NCBI GenBank assembly: GCA_025454445.1
Contig: JALOOK010000151.1
Coordinates: forward strand, 1 to 14,561
DNA length: 14,561 bases
Source of the DNA: Oscillatoria sp. Prado101
Lineage (GTDB): Bacteria; Cyanobacteriota; Cyanobacteriia; Cyanobacteriales; Oscillatoriaceae
Reading direction: 5' to 3'
The translations under genes were made by a program, and so were the position numbers. Shown piece after piece: positions 5,280 to 12,431 of the stretch. Every line of letters begins with the position of its first letter. Within the stretch, counting starts at the first letter, position 1. The notes below the pieces were generated by a model. The model was given only the letters and a program-made list of their open reading frames with translations, was not told the origin of the DNA and searched no databases.

Positions 5280-7715
5280 ATGCCAAACGATTCGGACAGT
5301 AATGGAACTCCGCCAGAAGCGGAATCGCTCTCACCGGCAGCCTTACGGGAAGCGGCGCTGCTGCGCATCCGCGACGGACTGCGATCGGGACAGCAGCAAA
5401 TGGCCGACTGGCAGGGTGGCCCACTGGCGGTTTCGGCTGTGCCCGGTGCCGGCAAGTCCACCGGCATGGCGGCGGCGGCGGCGTTGGCGATCGCGCGTCA
5501 CCAGCTGCAACCGCGCCGCCAGCTCGTGGTCGTCACCTTCACCCGCGCGGCAGCGCATAACATAAAAAACAAAATTCGTCAATACCTGAAGGAGCTGTCT
5601 TTGCCGCAACTTGGGTTTTCTGTGCACACGCTGCACGGTTTGGCGCTCAATATTGCCATCCGCTACCAGAATCTGTCGGGTTTGACTCTTGAGAATAAAG
5701 CGCTGGTGACGCCGAATCAGAGTCACCGGCTGGTTCGCGCTTGTGTGGAACAATGGATTGCCGGCAATCCGCGCCAGTATCAAATGCTGGTGCAGGGGCG
5801 GCAATTTGACGGGGAAGAAACGGAGCGACTGCGCCGGCAATCTGTGCTGCGCACGGATGTGCTGCCGAATTTGGCGCTGACTGTTATTCACGAGGCGAAG
5901 TCGTCGGGGTTGCAACCGCAGCAATTGCGGGAATTGAGCGAGTTGGCAAGGGATGAGTACGAGCTTCTGGCGATAGCAGCTGGGCTGTATGAAAATTACG
6001 AAAATTTGCTGCTAACGCGCCAATTTATCGACTACGACGACATGATTTTGGCGGCGCTGCGAGTGCTGGAGAATCCAACCGCCCGCCGGCTGGAACAAGG
6101 CAAAGTGTTTGCGGTATTTGAAGATGAGGCGCAAGATTCTACGCCGCTGCAAACCAAGCTGCTGGAAATTCTGGCGACTGACCCCGCACAGCCGCACCTC
6201 CCCCCCAATCTTATCCGAGTCGGCGACCCGAATCAAGCGATTAACTCGACGTTTACGCCGGCAGATCCGATATATTTCCGCCAGTTTTGCAAAGATTGCG
6301 AGGATCGAGATCTGCTGGCGACGATGGATAGAGCCGGTCGCAGCAATCACATTATTATAGATGCGGCTAATTTTGTTCTGGAATGGGTGAACCGGCAGTG
6401 GTTAGCCGTAAGTGGAAATCCCCCCCTCAATTACGCGGGCGACGGCAGGGGGGAGTGGAACGGCGAACGCTCTCACTCTCACTCCCAACTTCTCTCCCAT
6501 CAAGGGAGAGGGGAGGGCTCGGCTAACAGTGAGCCACCTTTTCGCGACCAGAAAATTATAGCGGTTGACGAGGGCGATCCCCAACCCGACGCCAACCCGG
6601 ATAAAGTCGGTCGTGGGCTGGAAATTTACGCGCCGCGAGATATATTTCACACGGCAGAACTGATTGGTAAACGGGTGATTGAACTGTTTGGCGAACATCC
6701 CGACCGGTCGGCGGCGGTGCTGGTGCGGGAAAACCGGCAAGGCGAGTGGTTAGCCGGTGAGCTCAGGCGTCTGTATGCAAACAGGATTAAGATTTATGAA
6801 GTCGGTCAGCAGGAGCGCCGGTCGCATGTGCCGGCGGAAATTATGGCGCTGCTGCAATTCCTGGAGCGCCCCCACTCGCCTGACTATTTGAAAGCCGCTC
6901 TCACGGTGTTGGCGAATCGCAAGCTTATCCCGACGCAAGACCTCGACGCTCTCGCTATTTTACCAGAGCAGTTCCTCTATCCGGGGCCGCTGGCTGAGCC
7001 GCAACCAGAGCCGGTGCGACAGGCGCGGCGGTTTTGCAGCAGTTTGCTTCGCGCTCGCCTGGAATTGCCGATCTATAATTTGATTTCGTTTATGGCTTTG
7101 GCGCTGCATTACGACCAAGCCGAGCTAGCAACAGCTGACAAGCTGGCGGAAAGGGTGGCGCAGCAGACTGTTGGCAATAATTCTATGAGTGCTTTGCTGG
7201 CGGTGCTCAGTGAAATTGTCAGTTCTGAGAGGTTTGAGCCGGTAGTTCCGGATGAGGCGGAGTCGATTTACATTCGTGCCGGTCAGCTGACGATTATCAC
7301 CATGCACAAGGCAAAAGGGCTGGATTGGGATTTTGTTTTCCTGCCCTTTTTGCACGAGCAAACGATTCCGGGGCGTCTGTGGGTTCCGCCGCAGATGCAG
7401 TTTCTGGGCGAGTTCACGCTTGCGGAGGTGGCGAGAGCGCAAATTCGCGCCAGTTTGCACGGTCAGTTTCCTTTGCCAGATGTGGGCGCTGCGTGGGAGC
7501 AAGCCGGTTATTTGAAGACGGCGGAGGAGTACCGGCTGCTGTATGTGGCGATGACGCGGGCGAAGCGTTTGCTGTGGGTTTCGGCTGCTCAGCAAGCTCC
7601 TTTTACTTGGAATAAGCCGAATAATTTACAGGAGCAAAAGCCCTGCCCTATGGTGCCGGCACTCAAGAGCCGGTTTCCGGAGTCCGTCGTGTTTGTGCCG
7701 GCGATGTTTAGGTAG
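5280..7715 (+). CDS. UvrD/PcrA/Rep-type superfamily 1 ATP-dependent helicase
   Basis: 811 residues from the ATG at 5280. The SF1A motifs appear in order: GQQQMADW (Q-motif-like); Walker A VPGAGKST near residues 53-62; VVVTFTRAA; HTLHG; Walker B DEAQD near 282; RVGDPNQAI (motif III); VLVREN (IV); ITMHKAKGLDWDFVFLP (V); YVAMTRAKRLLW near 755 (VI). The enzyme should unwind DNA 3' to 5' during repair or replication restart; the exact role is unknown. The frame is open back to 5133, but that extension runs through the palindrome at 5175-5207, so the later ATG is preferred although no clear Shine-Dalgarno precedes it. Residues about 379-425 are Gly/Ser/His/Arg-rich and derive from repeat-like DNA. 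No nuclease domain is visible. Confidence 0.88.
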   Translation: MPNDSDSNGTPPEAESLSPAALREAALLRIRDGLRSGQQQMADWQGGPLAVSAVPGAGKSTGMAAAAALAIARHQLQPRRQLVVVTFTRAAAHNIKNKIRQYLKELSLPQLGFSVHTLHGLALNIAIRYQNLSGLTLENKALVTPNQSHRLVRACVEQWIAGNPRQYQMLVQGRQFDGEETERLRRQSVLRTDVLPNLALTVIHEAKSSGLQPQQLRELSELARDEYELLAIAAGLYENYENLLLTRQFIDYDDMILAALRVLENPTARRLEQGKVFAVFEDEAQDSTPLQTKLLEILATDPAQPHLPPNLIRVGDPNQAINSTFTPADPIYFRQFCKDCEDRDLLATMDRAGRSNHIIIDAANFVLEWVNRQWLAVSGNPPLNYAGDGRGEWNGERSHSHSQLLSHQGRGEGSANSEPPFRDQKIIAVDEGDPQPDANPDKVGRGLEIYAPRDIFHTAELIGKRVIELFGEHPDRSAAVLVRENRQGEWLAGELRRLYANRIKIYEVGQQERRSHVPAEIMALLQFLERPHSPDYLKAALTVLANRKLIPTQDLDALAILPEQFLYPGPLAEPQPEPVRQARRFCSSLLRARLELPIYNLISFMALALHYDQAELATADKLAERVAQQTVGNNSMSALLAVLSEIVSSERFEPVVPDEAESIYIRAGQLTIITMHKAKGLDWDFVFLPFLHEQTIPGRLWVPPQMQFLGEFTLAEVARAQIRASLHGQFPLPDVGAAWEQAGYLKTAEEYRLLYVAMTRAKRLLWVSAAQQAPFTWNKPNNLQEQKPCPMVPALKSRFPESVVFVPAMFR
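6415..6535. repeat. Repeat-like insert inside the helicase gene
   Basis: Within the helicase frame, CCCCCCTC (6420 region) faces GGGGGGAG (6447 region), followed by CTCTCCC-ATCAA-GGGAGAG (6492-6510). The second hairpin matches the style of the intergenic element at 12490-12514. The encoded residues (GDGRGEWNGERSHSHSQ and following) are low-complexity and lie between motifs III and IV, where length variation is tolerable. Confidence 0.55.
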
Positions 7716-7716
7716 G

Positions 7717-7725
7717 TGCTATACT
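7717..7725 (+). promoter_or_regulatory. Extended -10 promoter after the helicase gene
   Basis: TGC-TATACT lies immediately after the helicase stop, 48 bases ahead of the small frame at 7774. No convincing -35 is seen. It suggests that a separate transcript once began, or still begins, here. Confidence 0.4.
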
Positions 7726-7773
7726 GAGAGCAGGCACCCAGCCGCCCGTTTAGTTTTTTGGGAGTGAAGATTA

Positions 7774-7851
7774 ATGATGTCTAATCTGCCGGTTGAACCG
7801 GAACCGCGAGTCGAGGGGGTTGTCTGGGGGGCTGAGAAAGCGGGTTTCTGA
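7774..7851 (+). CDS. Small open frame, possible remnant of a truncated gene
   Basis: 25 residues (MMSNLPVEPEPRVEGVVWGA, then EKAGF). It has GGGAG at 7760-7764, 9 bases before the first of two ATGs, and an extended -10 upstream. The composition looks protein-like. The frame stops exactly inside an AGAAAGCGGGTTTCTG repeat (7835-7850). It may be the N-terminus of a gene broken by repeat insertion, or a genuine small protein. The family is not recognised. Confidence 0.3.
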   Translation: MMSNLPVEPEPRVEGVVWGAEKAGF

Positions 7852-7901
7852 ATAAATGTTTCGGGAGTTAGGCAAAGTTAGTCGCAGAAACCAGGTTTCT
7901 G
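7835..7901. repeat. Two GGTTTCT-type palindromic units
   Basis: AGAAAGCGGGTTTCTG (7835-7850) and CAGAAACCAGGTTTCTG (7885-7901) are separated by 34 bases. They are members of the family at 5175-5207. Confidence 0.75.
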
Positions 7902-7945
7902 GGGGATCTCCTAAATGGCGGCTGATGGTGTGTGGGTTGGGAGGT

Positions 7946-7979
7946 TGGTATAATTAGGAGAGCCGGTCAGTTCAGGAGG
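7946..7979 (+). promoter_or_regulatory. Extended -10 box and orphan Shine-Dalgarno
   Basis: TGG-TATAAT (7946-7954) is followed by AGGAGG at 7974-7979, but no ATG, GTG or TTG lies at a normal distance after it. The pair looks like the start signals of a gene whose first codons were lost. Confidence 0.35.
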
Positions 7980-8026
7980 GCATCAATCATTTTTAGCGGC
8001 ATGTATTGATAGAAATTGGTGAGTAA

Positions 8027-8221
8027 ATGATTGAGGTCTTTTTAGATACCGATATTTGCATGGTTTTGGAGGGCGACTTCCCAAAACAAATAGGTCAACT
8101 CGAACGGGGCAAGAAAATAGAATTTTTTTTGCTTATAGCTGTCACAAACCGGTTCAATTCGTTTCAAAATGCCATCAAATTAACTGTACGCTGTAAGAGA
8201 TGTTTTATGAAGAAAAAGTGA
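8027..8221 (+). CDS. Doubtful small open frame
   Basis: 64 residues beginning MIEVFLDTDICMVLEGDFPK, ending in a basic tail. No strong Shine-Dalgarno is present and no family is recognised. The first 30 residues look protein-like and the C-terminal part does not. It could be a gene remnant in a decaying stretch between the helicase and the toxin-antitoxin locus. Confidence 0.2.
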   Translation: MIEVFLDTDICMVLEGDFPKQIGQLERGKKIEFFLLIAVTNRFNSFQNAIKLTVRCKRCFMKKK

Positions 8222-8228
8222 AACCAAA

Positions 8229-8264
8229 AGAAACCGGGTTTCTGGTATTGAAAGCCGGTTTCTT
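8229..8264. repeat. Two further GGTTTCT-type units
   Basis: AGAAACCGGGTTTCT (8229-8243) and GAAAGCCGGTTTCTT (8250-8264) belong to the family at 5175. They lie just beyond the toxin remnant. Confidence 0.75.
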
Positions 8265-8285
8265 ACCCTGCCTGACCTCTTACAT

Positions 8286-8447
8286 CTAGACTCGATATAG
8301 CAGTAGCCACTTAGGGCGCGGACGTAGGACAGGCGTCCCGCCTGTCCCTGTCCCTATTAGCAAATGAGATGCCTTGTCGATTACTGAGCTGTCTATTGCT
8401 ATATGTGGTAAATTCGGGAGCCGGTTTTCATCCAATTTTATTTTCAC
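8286..8447 (-). pseudogene. Truncated DUF5615-type (PIN-like) toxin stub
   Basis: A frame begins with GTG at 8447-8445 and overlaps the antitoxin stop (GTGA), the usual arrangement for DUF433/DUF5615 pairs. It reads VKIKLDENRLPNLP, close to the (M)KIKLDENLP opening of DUF5615 toxins, whose first Asp belongs to the metal-binding site. After about 14 residues the frame enters the inverted-repeat element at 8295-8404 and ends at a TAG (8286-8288) after 53 codons. The central and C-terminal acidic residues expected of the family are absent, and I could not find them beyond the element. Toxin activity is therefore unlikely. The assignment rests on a short match and the gene context. Confidence 0.5.
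8295..8404. mobile_element. 110-bp MITE-like element with terminal inverted repeats
   Basis: Ends ATATAGCAGTAG (8295-8306) and CTATTGCTATAT (8393-8404) are inverted repeats with one mismatch in 12. The interior contains GGACAGGCG-TCC-CGCCTGTCC (8327-8347), a perfect 9-bp hairpin. The element has no coding capacity. It sits within the toxin frame. No target duplication outside the ends is clear, although both ends contain TA, which would suit an IS630/mariner-type target. Confidence 0.6.
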
Positions 8448-8683
8448 GACACCGGCACCTTCCAGAGATTCTCCCGCGCCAATTCAGCCGTATAAGCAAC
8501 TGCAGCCCGAATATCCTCAGGCGTCAGTGCTGGGTAGTGGTCTGTAATTTGCTCCGGAGTCAGCCCTTCGGCTAAGGCATCTAAAATGATGGTAATGTAA
8601 ATGCGCGTCCCCCGGATGCAAGGAAATCCCCCACATACTGCCGGGTCTGCTGTGACGCGACTCAGTAACTCTTCACGAGTCAT
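8444..8683 (-). CDS. DUF433 family antitoxin
   Basis: 79 residues. The hallmark DUF433 pattern is clear: DPAVCGGFPCIRGTRIYI near residues 13-30, then ILDALAEGLTPEQITDHYPALTPEDIRAAVAYTAELARE. This is a small helix-turn-helix-like protein, normally the antitoxin of a pair with a DUF5615 PIN-like RNase; it would neutralise the toxin and possibly repress the pair. GAGG lies 7 bases before the ATG at 8683. The partner frame overlaps its stop but is truncated, so this is an orphan antitoxin at this locus. Length and motifs are normal for the family. Confidence 0.85.
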   Translation of the reverse strand: MTREELLSRVTADPAVCGGFPCIRGTRIYITIILDALAEGLTPEQITDHYPALTPEDIRAAVAYTAELARENLWKVPVS

Positions 8684-8782
8684 GGAATACCTCTGCTATC
8701 GTTAATTCCATATTACTTGAGTTTGGCGTCAAGCGACCTGACCCTCTCTTTGCGAAGCGGAGGTCGAGGGGTTGCACTCACA

Positions 8783-8808
8783 ATAAGATGTGCCGGCACA
8801 ACCCTTAT
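8783..8808. repeat. Palindrome TGTGCCGGCACA with outer stem
   Basis: A perfect 12-bp palindrome (8789-8800) is flanked by ATAAG (8783-8787) and CTTAT (8804-8808), which also pair. It lies about 100 bases upstream of the antitoxin start and could be an operator or a small repeat. Nothing decides between the two. Confidence 0.45.
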
Positions 8809-8820
8809 CTCTTGCTTCTT

Positions 8821-8912
8821 CAGGACTTACGCCAAGCCACTATCCTTAGGGTGGGGAACGCGTGCTTCGTAACCGGCACCACACCACATTAAGAGTCGCT
8901 GCATAAGTCCTG
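8821..8912. mobile_element. 92-bp MITE-like element with CAGGACTTAYGC ends
   Basis: Ends CAGGACTTACGC (8821-8832) and GCATAAGTCCTG (8901-8912) are inverted repeats with one mismatch. No coding capacity is seen inside. Such ends recall small non-autonomous transposon relics of cyanobacteria. There is no clear target duplication. Confidence 0.6.
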
Positions 8913-8992
8913 TTATTGTTAAAAAGTTAGAGATTCTCAGGGAGTATCCCAGCTTAGAAGCTGAAGATTGCCGGTGGGCGCTTCAGTATGCG

Positions 8993-9008
8993 AGAAACCA
9001 GGTTTCTT
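8993..9008. repeat. GGTTTCT-type palindromic unit
   Basis: AGAAACCAGGTTTCTT is one more copy of the family at 5175-5207. It makes an upstream ATG appear to open a short plus-strand frame, which I do not accept as a gene. Confidence 0.75.
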
Positions 9009-9087
9009 AAAGAACAAGATATCAAAGGTTTGCGCCGCGTTCGCAAACGGGAAATAAAAGCCTTTCTCCAGCAGTCATCACTTCTGA

Positions 9088-9543
9088 TTATAATAGCTCT
9101 AGTAGATCCCTCCTCATGCGATTCAAATGTTCCATCTCTTTCTGTCCATGCTTTAGCCTATTGGCACTAACTTCCGGTGGAACACCGTAGATTATACAGT
9201 CAATTCTTTGAGACGCAATGAACAAGTCCATTTTCCCACTCCAGCAAGCTTGTGCAGCTGAGGGGTTATGATAAATAGTTTTATGGCCTTCAATCCGGAT
9301 CTGAAAAAAACAATAATTCTTTGTTGGGTGACAGCCGGCACTAATTAATCTAAAACACTTTTTTCCGTCGGAGGTACAGCGAATCTGCGCCCCAATATTT
9401 TTGCTGGGAACGGCAATAAACTGCTGGCCTTGCTTATCCTAGTATATTTCTGAAGTAATTAAATTGTTTTGTTTTGGTAAAAATTCTACGAGTATAAACG
9501 TAAATAATCCCAATCCAGCTTTTACTAAATGTCGGGGTTTCAT
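9088..9543 (-). pseudogene. Secreted Cys-containing protein interrupted by one in-frame TAG
   Basis: One minus-strand frame of 152 codons runs from the ATG at 9543 to the TAA at 9090-9088, broken only by a TAG at codon 35 (9441-9439). Before it: MKPRHLVKAGLGLFTFILVE, a clear signal peptide. After it, 116 codons of coherent protein follow: DKQGQQFIAVPSKNIGAQIR, then six Cys (IRCTSDGKKCFR, GCHPTKNYC, QACWSG, IDCIIYG) and a charged helical end (KEMEHLNRMRRDLLELL). The frame is unbroken on both sides of the stop, and a C-to-T change of CAG would explain it. The options are a recently inactivated gene, a base-call error, or readthrough. The family is not recognised. Confidence 0.6.
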
Positions 9544-9554
9544 TTGGGGAATCT

Positions 9555-9934
9555 CTTGCTAGATGAAAATCTTTAACTGCACTAGCTCACCATCCCCCAC
9601 AATCAGTCTCACTGCCCAGCCATATGAATGTGGTGTCCCACCACAACTACAGGAGAGCCATTTACGTCTGAGTTGCTTTCAGATGCGCTATAGCCGTGCT
9701 ATAGTCAGATATTAGCGGAGCCAGACATCGAACTTGTGAGGCTGGGGGAACCCCACGCCCACCGGCTCGACCCCTCACAGCGTCCCAGCCTCCGAATGCC
9801 AGAATCCTGGCCCCTTCAGGCTGTTCTCTCGCTTGGTTACATTAATCGTAAGCTAGCCAGAACCGGCATCACAACTAGCCGGCACTAGCAAACACATTAT
9901 AATTGCATTAGTAATTTTCTCAGGACGACCGGCA
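9555..9934. other. Gene-free stretch with two inverted repeats
   Basis: I see no convincing coding frame here. It contains CTATAGC-CGT-GCTATAG (9688-9704) and a larger stem GAGGCTGGG (9738-9746) with CCCAGCCTC (9784-9792), whose 37-base loop itself contains GGGG-AA-CCCC (9744-9753). It could hold a structured RNA, a leader, or repeat relics. It does not match any RNA family I can name. Confidence 0.35.
9898..9903 (+). promoter_or_regulatory. -10 box before the HTH-protein gene
   Basis: A perfect TATAAT lies 31 bases ahead of the ATG at 9935. No good -35 is seen at 16-18 bases. Confidence 0.4.
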
Positions 9935-10441
9935 ATGGCCACCGACGAGCTTTTTGTCCAGGCTGCAAAAGACTGGGACTTGGACACGCTGTACGCAGAC
10001 CTGGCCTCGGCCAAGGGCAAGCGCCTGACCCCCATTGAGAAGCTGCACCTGCGCGGCTTGCTTTTGGGCCACAGTCCCGCCGAGATAGCCGAAAGGCTCA
10101 ATAAGAATGTCAAGGGCCTTGAAGTTAACTTTTGCAACACAATATATCAGTACGTTAAGAACCTTTTAGGCAAAGGCAGCGAAAAGGTAGAAAACTGGAG
10201 GAATATCTGCGAGTGGCTTGAGGAAGCAGGATATAAAAACCAGTCCTCTCCTCAATTTCAAGTAAGTGATGGCTTATCCTTGGATATCGCTGTAAATAAA
10301 TTGGATATTTTAGTAAAAAAAGCCCATATCAGTATCGATAAAAATCAAGTCCTAATTGATCTGAATATCCGACTGGCAGCCTCACTACCTTCAGAATACC
10401 CGCCAATAGAAGACTCAGACACCGACAACGGTGCTGGCTAG
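9935..10441 (+). CDS. Stand-alone HTH protein resembling VMAP-type conflict-system N-terminal domains
   Basis: 168 residues. Residues about 30-65 (LTPIEKLHLRGLLLGHSPAE, then IAERLNKNVKGLEVNF) form a LuxR-like helix-turn-helix. It continues into CNTIYQYVKNLLGK and ENWRNICEWLEEAGYK, a pattern seen at the N-terminus of cyanobacterial effector proteins such as vWA-MoxR-associated (VMAP) and WD40/NACHT-type conflict proteins. Here it is not fused to an effector: about 55 residues follow (DIAVNKLDILVKKAHISID) and end in an acidic tail. It may act as a free adaptor or regulator. A weak AGGA precedes the ATG by about 11 bases. Codon use turns AT-richer after about 10120, unlike the GC-rich first third. 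Assignment is by pattern only. Confidence 0.55.
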   Translation: MATDELFVQAAKDWDLDTLYADLASAKGKRLTPIEKLHLRGLLLGHSPAEIAERLNKNVKGLEVNFCNTIYQYVKNLLGKGSEKVENWRNICEWLEEAGYKNQSSPQFQVSDGLSLDIAVNKLDILVKKAHISIDKNQVLIDLNIRLAASLPSEYPPIEDSDTDNGAG

Positions 10442-10509
10442 GCGCTTTTTCATGGGAAATGGCACACCGGCATTCCAGCAACCGGCACCCCCACCATTAT
10501 TGCACAAAA

Positions 10510-10556
10510 GGGAGGCAGAGCCTCCCAAAAAACATTCCCAGGCGCTCGCCTGGGAA
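10510..10556. repeat. Hairpin repeat pair, GGGAGGC-type and TTCCCAGGCG-type
   Basis: GGGAGGC-AGA-GCCTCCC (10510-10526) is followed by TTCCCAGGCG-CT-CGCCTGGGAA (10535-10556). The types and order match 3987-4033, in the gap between the convergent HTH and ABC-F genes. Confidence 0.8.
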
Positions 10557-10560
10557 CGAG

Positions 10561-10580
10561 AAAATTGGGCTAAAGCCCAA
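10561..10580 (-). terminator. Possible terminator of the ABC-F gene
   Basis: On the minus strand the hairpin TTGGGC-TTTA-GCCCAA (10580-10565) begins 13 bases after the ABC-F stop and is followed by TTTTCTC. The stem is short (6 to 8 bp). The same hairpin type, with a different loop, follows the S12 gene at 3828. Confidence 0.4.
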
Positions 10581-10592
10581 CTACAAACATAA

Positions 10593-12311
10593 TCAAGCCT
10601 TGCTCCCCGCCTTCTTCTCCTTCTCCTTAGCTCGCTTCGCCGCAGCCTTTTCCGCAGCCTTCGCCGCCTTCTCCGCCGCAATCTTCTCCAGACGCGCCTT
10701 CTCCTTCTCCTCCTCAATCTTGCTCAAATAATAGTGATAGTCCCCCTGATACACCCGCAACTCGCCCTCGCGAATCTCCACTATCTTATTCGCCACCTGC
10801 GAGATAAAATACCGGTCGTGGGACACCAGAATCACCGTCCCCTCGTAAGTCTTCAGCGCCTCCTCCAGCATCTCCTTCGCCGGAATATCCAAGTGATTCG
10901 TCGGCTCATCCAAAATCAGCAAATTCGCCGGTCGCAGCAGCATCTTCGCCAGCGCCAGACGAGCCTTTTCCCCACCGCTGAGCGCCCCGACTTTCTTGAG
11001 TACCGTGTCCCCGCTAAACAGGAACCGCCCCAACAGCGTGCGGACTTCCTCATTTTTCCAGTCCGGCACTTCGTCGTGGACAGTCTCCATCACCGTTTTG
11101 TTCAAATCCAGCGCTTCCGCTTGATTTTGCTCAAAGTAACTGGGAATCACATTGTGCTCCCCCAACTTCACAGTCCCTTCAGTGGGCGGCTCCATGCCCA
11201 CAATCATGTGCAGCAGCGTGGATTTCCCGCACCCGTTGGGTCCTAGGAACGCCACCCGATCTCCCCGCTCAATCAGCAAATCCGCTCCCAAAAACAGGAT
11301 TTTTTCGCCGTAAGCGTGGGTCAAATCCTTGACAGTCACCACTTCTCGCCCGCTGCGCGGAGGATCGGGAAACCGGAAGCGCAAAGTGCGCACATCGGAC
11401 ACAGGCGCTTCAATGCGCTCGATTTTTTCCAGCTGCTTCTCCCGGCTTTTCGCTTGCGTGCTGCGCGTGGCGCTGGCGCGAAACCGGTCAACAAACGCCT
11501 GCTGCTCCTCCAGCTCTTTCTGCTGGCGCTCGTAGGCGTTCTGTTGGGCGGATTTCAGCTCTGCTTTCTGCTGCTGGTATGACGAATAGTTGCCCAAGTA
11601 AGTCGTCGAGACGCCGCGCTCCGTTTCCACAATTTGTGTGCAGAGCCGGTCTAAAAACTCCCGATCGTGAGCGACAATCACCATCGGAATTGTCAGCTTT
11701 TTCAGATAAGTTTCCAGCCACTCAATAGTTTCCAAATCCAAGTGGTTGGTCGGTTCGTCCAGCAGCAACAAATCCGGTTTTTGCAGCAATATTTTCCCCA
11801 AACTCATGCGCATTTGCCAGCCGCCGCTGAAGGCGCTGACGAGCCGGTCGCCATCCTCAGTATCAAACCCCATTTCGGGCAAAATCTTCTCAATCCGCGT
11901 TTCCAAACCGTAGCCATCCAGCGCTTCAAATTGCCGCTGCAGGCGATCCATCTTGCGCAGCAGCACCTCCAATTCCTCTGCACCGGCAGTTTCCATTTCC
12001 CGGTGAACCTGCGACAGCGAGTGCTGCACTTCGTTCGCTTCCTTAAACACCGTCCAAAACTCTTCCCGCACCGTGCGGGCGGGATCTACCTCAAATTCTT
12101 GCGTCAGGTAGGCGATGTGCAAACTGGCTGGGCGGATGATTTCACCGGCAGTCGGCTCAACTTCACCGGCAATAATCTTCAGTTGCGTGGACTTGCCGGC
12201 ACCGTTCACGCCCACCAAGCCGATGCGATCGCCCGGCTTGACTTCCCAGCTCACGTCTTTGAGAACTTCCCCGGTGGGGTAGATTTTACTGATATGCTCT
12301 AGTCGCAGCAT
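10593..12311 (-). CDS. ABC-F family ATPase (ABCF5-like translation factor)
   Basis: 572 residues with two complete ABC domains and no membrane segments. Domain 1: Walker A GVNGAGKS (34-41), signature SGGWQ (162-166), Walker B DEPTNHLD (185-192). Domain 2: Walker A GPNGCGKS (357-364), signature SGGEKAR (445-451), DEPTNHLD (468-475). The charged linker at about 243-300 fits the P-site-tRNA-interacting arm. SGGWQMR and the layout resemble plant plastid ABCF5 and cyanobacterial homologues. Proteins of this type bind the ribosomal E site and help stalled or early elongation complexes; a resistance role is not implied. The tail (from about 530) is Lys/Ala/Glu-rich. GGAGAG lies 5 bases before the ATG. 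It is convergent with the HTH gene. Confidence 0.92.
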   Translation of the reverse strand: MLRLEHISKIYPTGEVLKDVSWEVKPGDRIGLVGVNGAGKSTQLKIIAGEVEPTAGEIIRPASLHIAYLTQEFEVDPARTVREEFWTVFKEANEVQHSLSQVHREMETAGAEELEVLLRKMDRLQRQFEALDGYGLETRIEKILPEMGFDTEDGDRLVSAFSGGWQMRMSLGKILLQKPDLLLLDEPTNHLDLETIEWLETYLKKLTIPMVIVAHDREFLDRLCTQIVETERGVSTTYLGNYSSYQQQKAELKSAQQNAYERQQKELEEQQAFVDRFRASATRSTQAKSREKQLEKIERIEAPVSDVRTLRFRFPDPPRSGREVVTVKDLTHAYGEKILFLGADLLIERGDRVAFLGPNGCGKSTLLHMIVGMEPPTEGTVKLGEHNVIPSYFEQNQAEALDLNKTVMETVHDEVPDWKNEEVRTLLGRFLFSGDTVLKKVGALSGGEKARLALAKMLLRPANLLILDEPTNHLDIPAKEMLEEALKTYEGTVILVSHDRYFISQVANKIVEIREGELRVYQGDYHYYLSKIEEEKEKARLEKIAAEKAAKAAEKAAAKRAKEKEKKAGSKA

Positions 12312-12431
12312 CGAGACTCTCCAGAATAAACAACTATTGGGCCAATTAAATTTCAGGTCGGCTATCAGCTCTCAGCCAAAAAGCTATACGCTCTCTGAAC
12401 ACTCCTCAAGGAAGCATCCCATTTGTGTGCG

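Noticed and set aside
5343..5924. Minus-strand frame opposite the helicase N-terminus
   Set aside because: Arg/Gln/His-rich shadow of the Walker A region; the plus strand has all helicase motifs.
8988..9170. Plus-strand 60-codon frame starting in a GGTTTCT repeat
   Set aside because: It starts in repeat DNA and runs antisense to the end of the better-supported minus-strand gene at 9088-9543.
11667..12302. Plus-strand frame (211 codons) opposite the ABC-F gene
   Set aside because: Gln/Phe/His-rich mirror of a well-defined ABC ATPase; no start signals and no family features.
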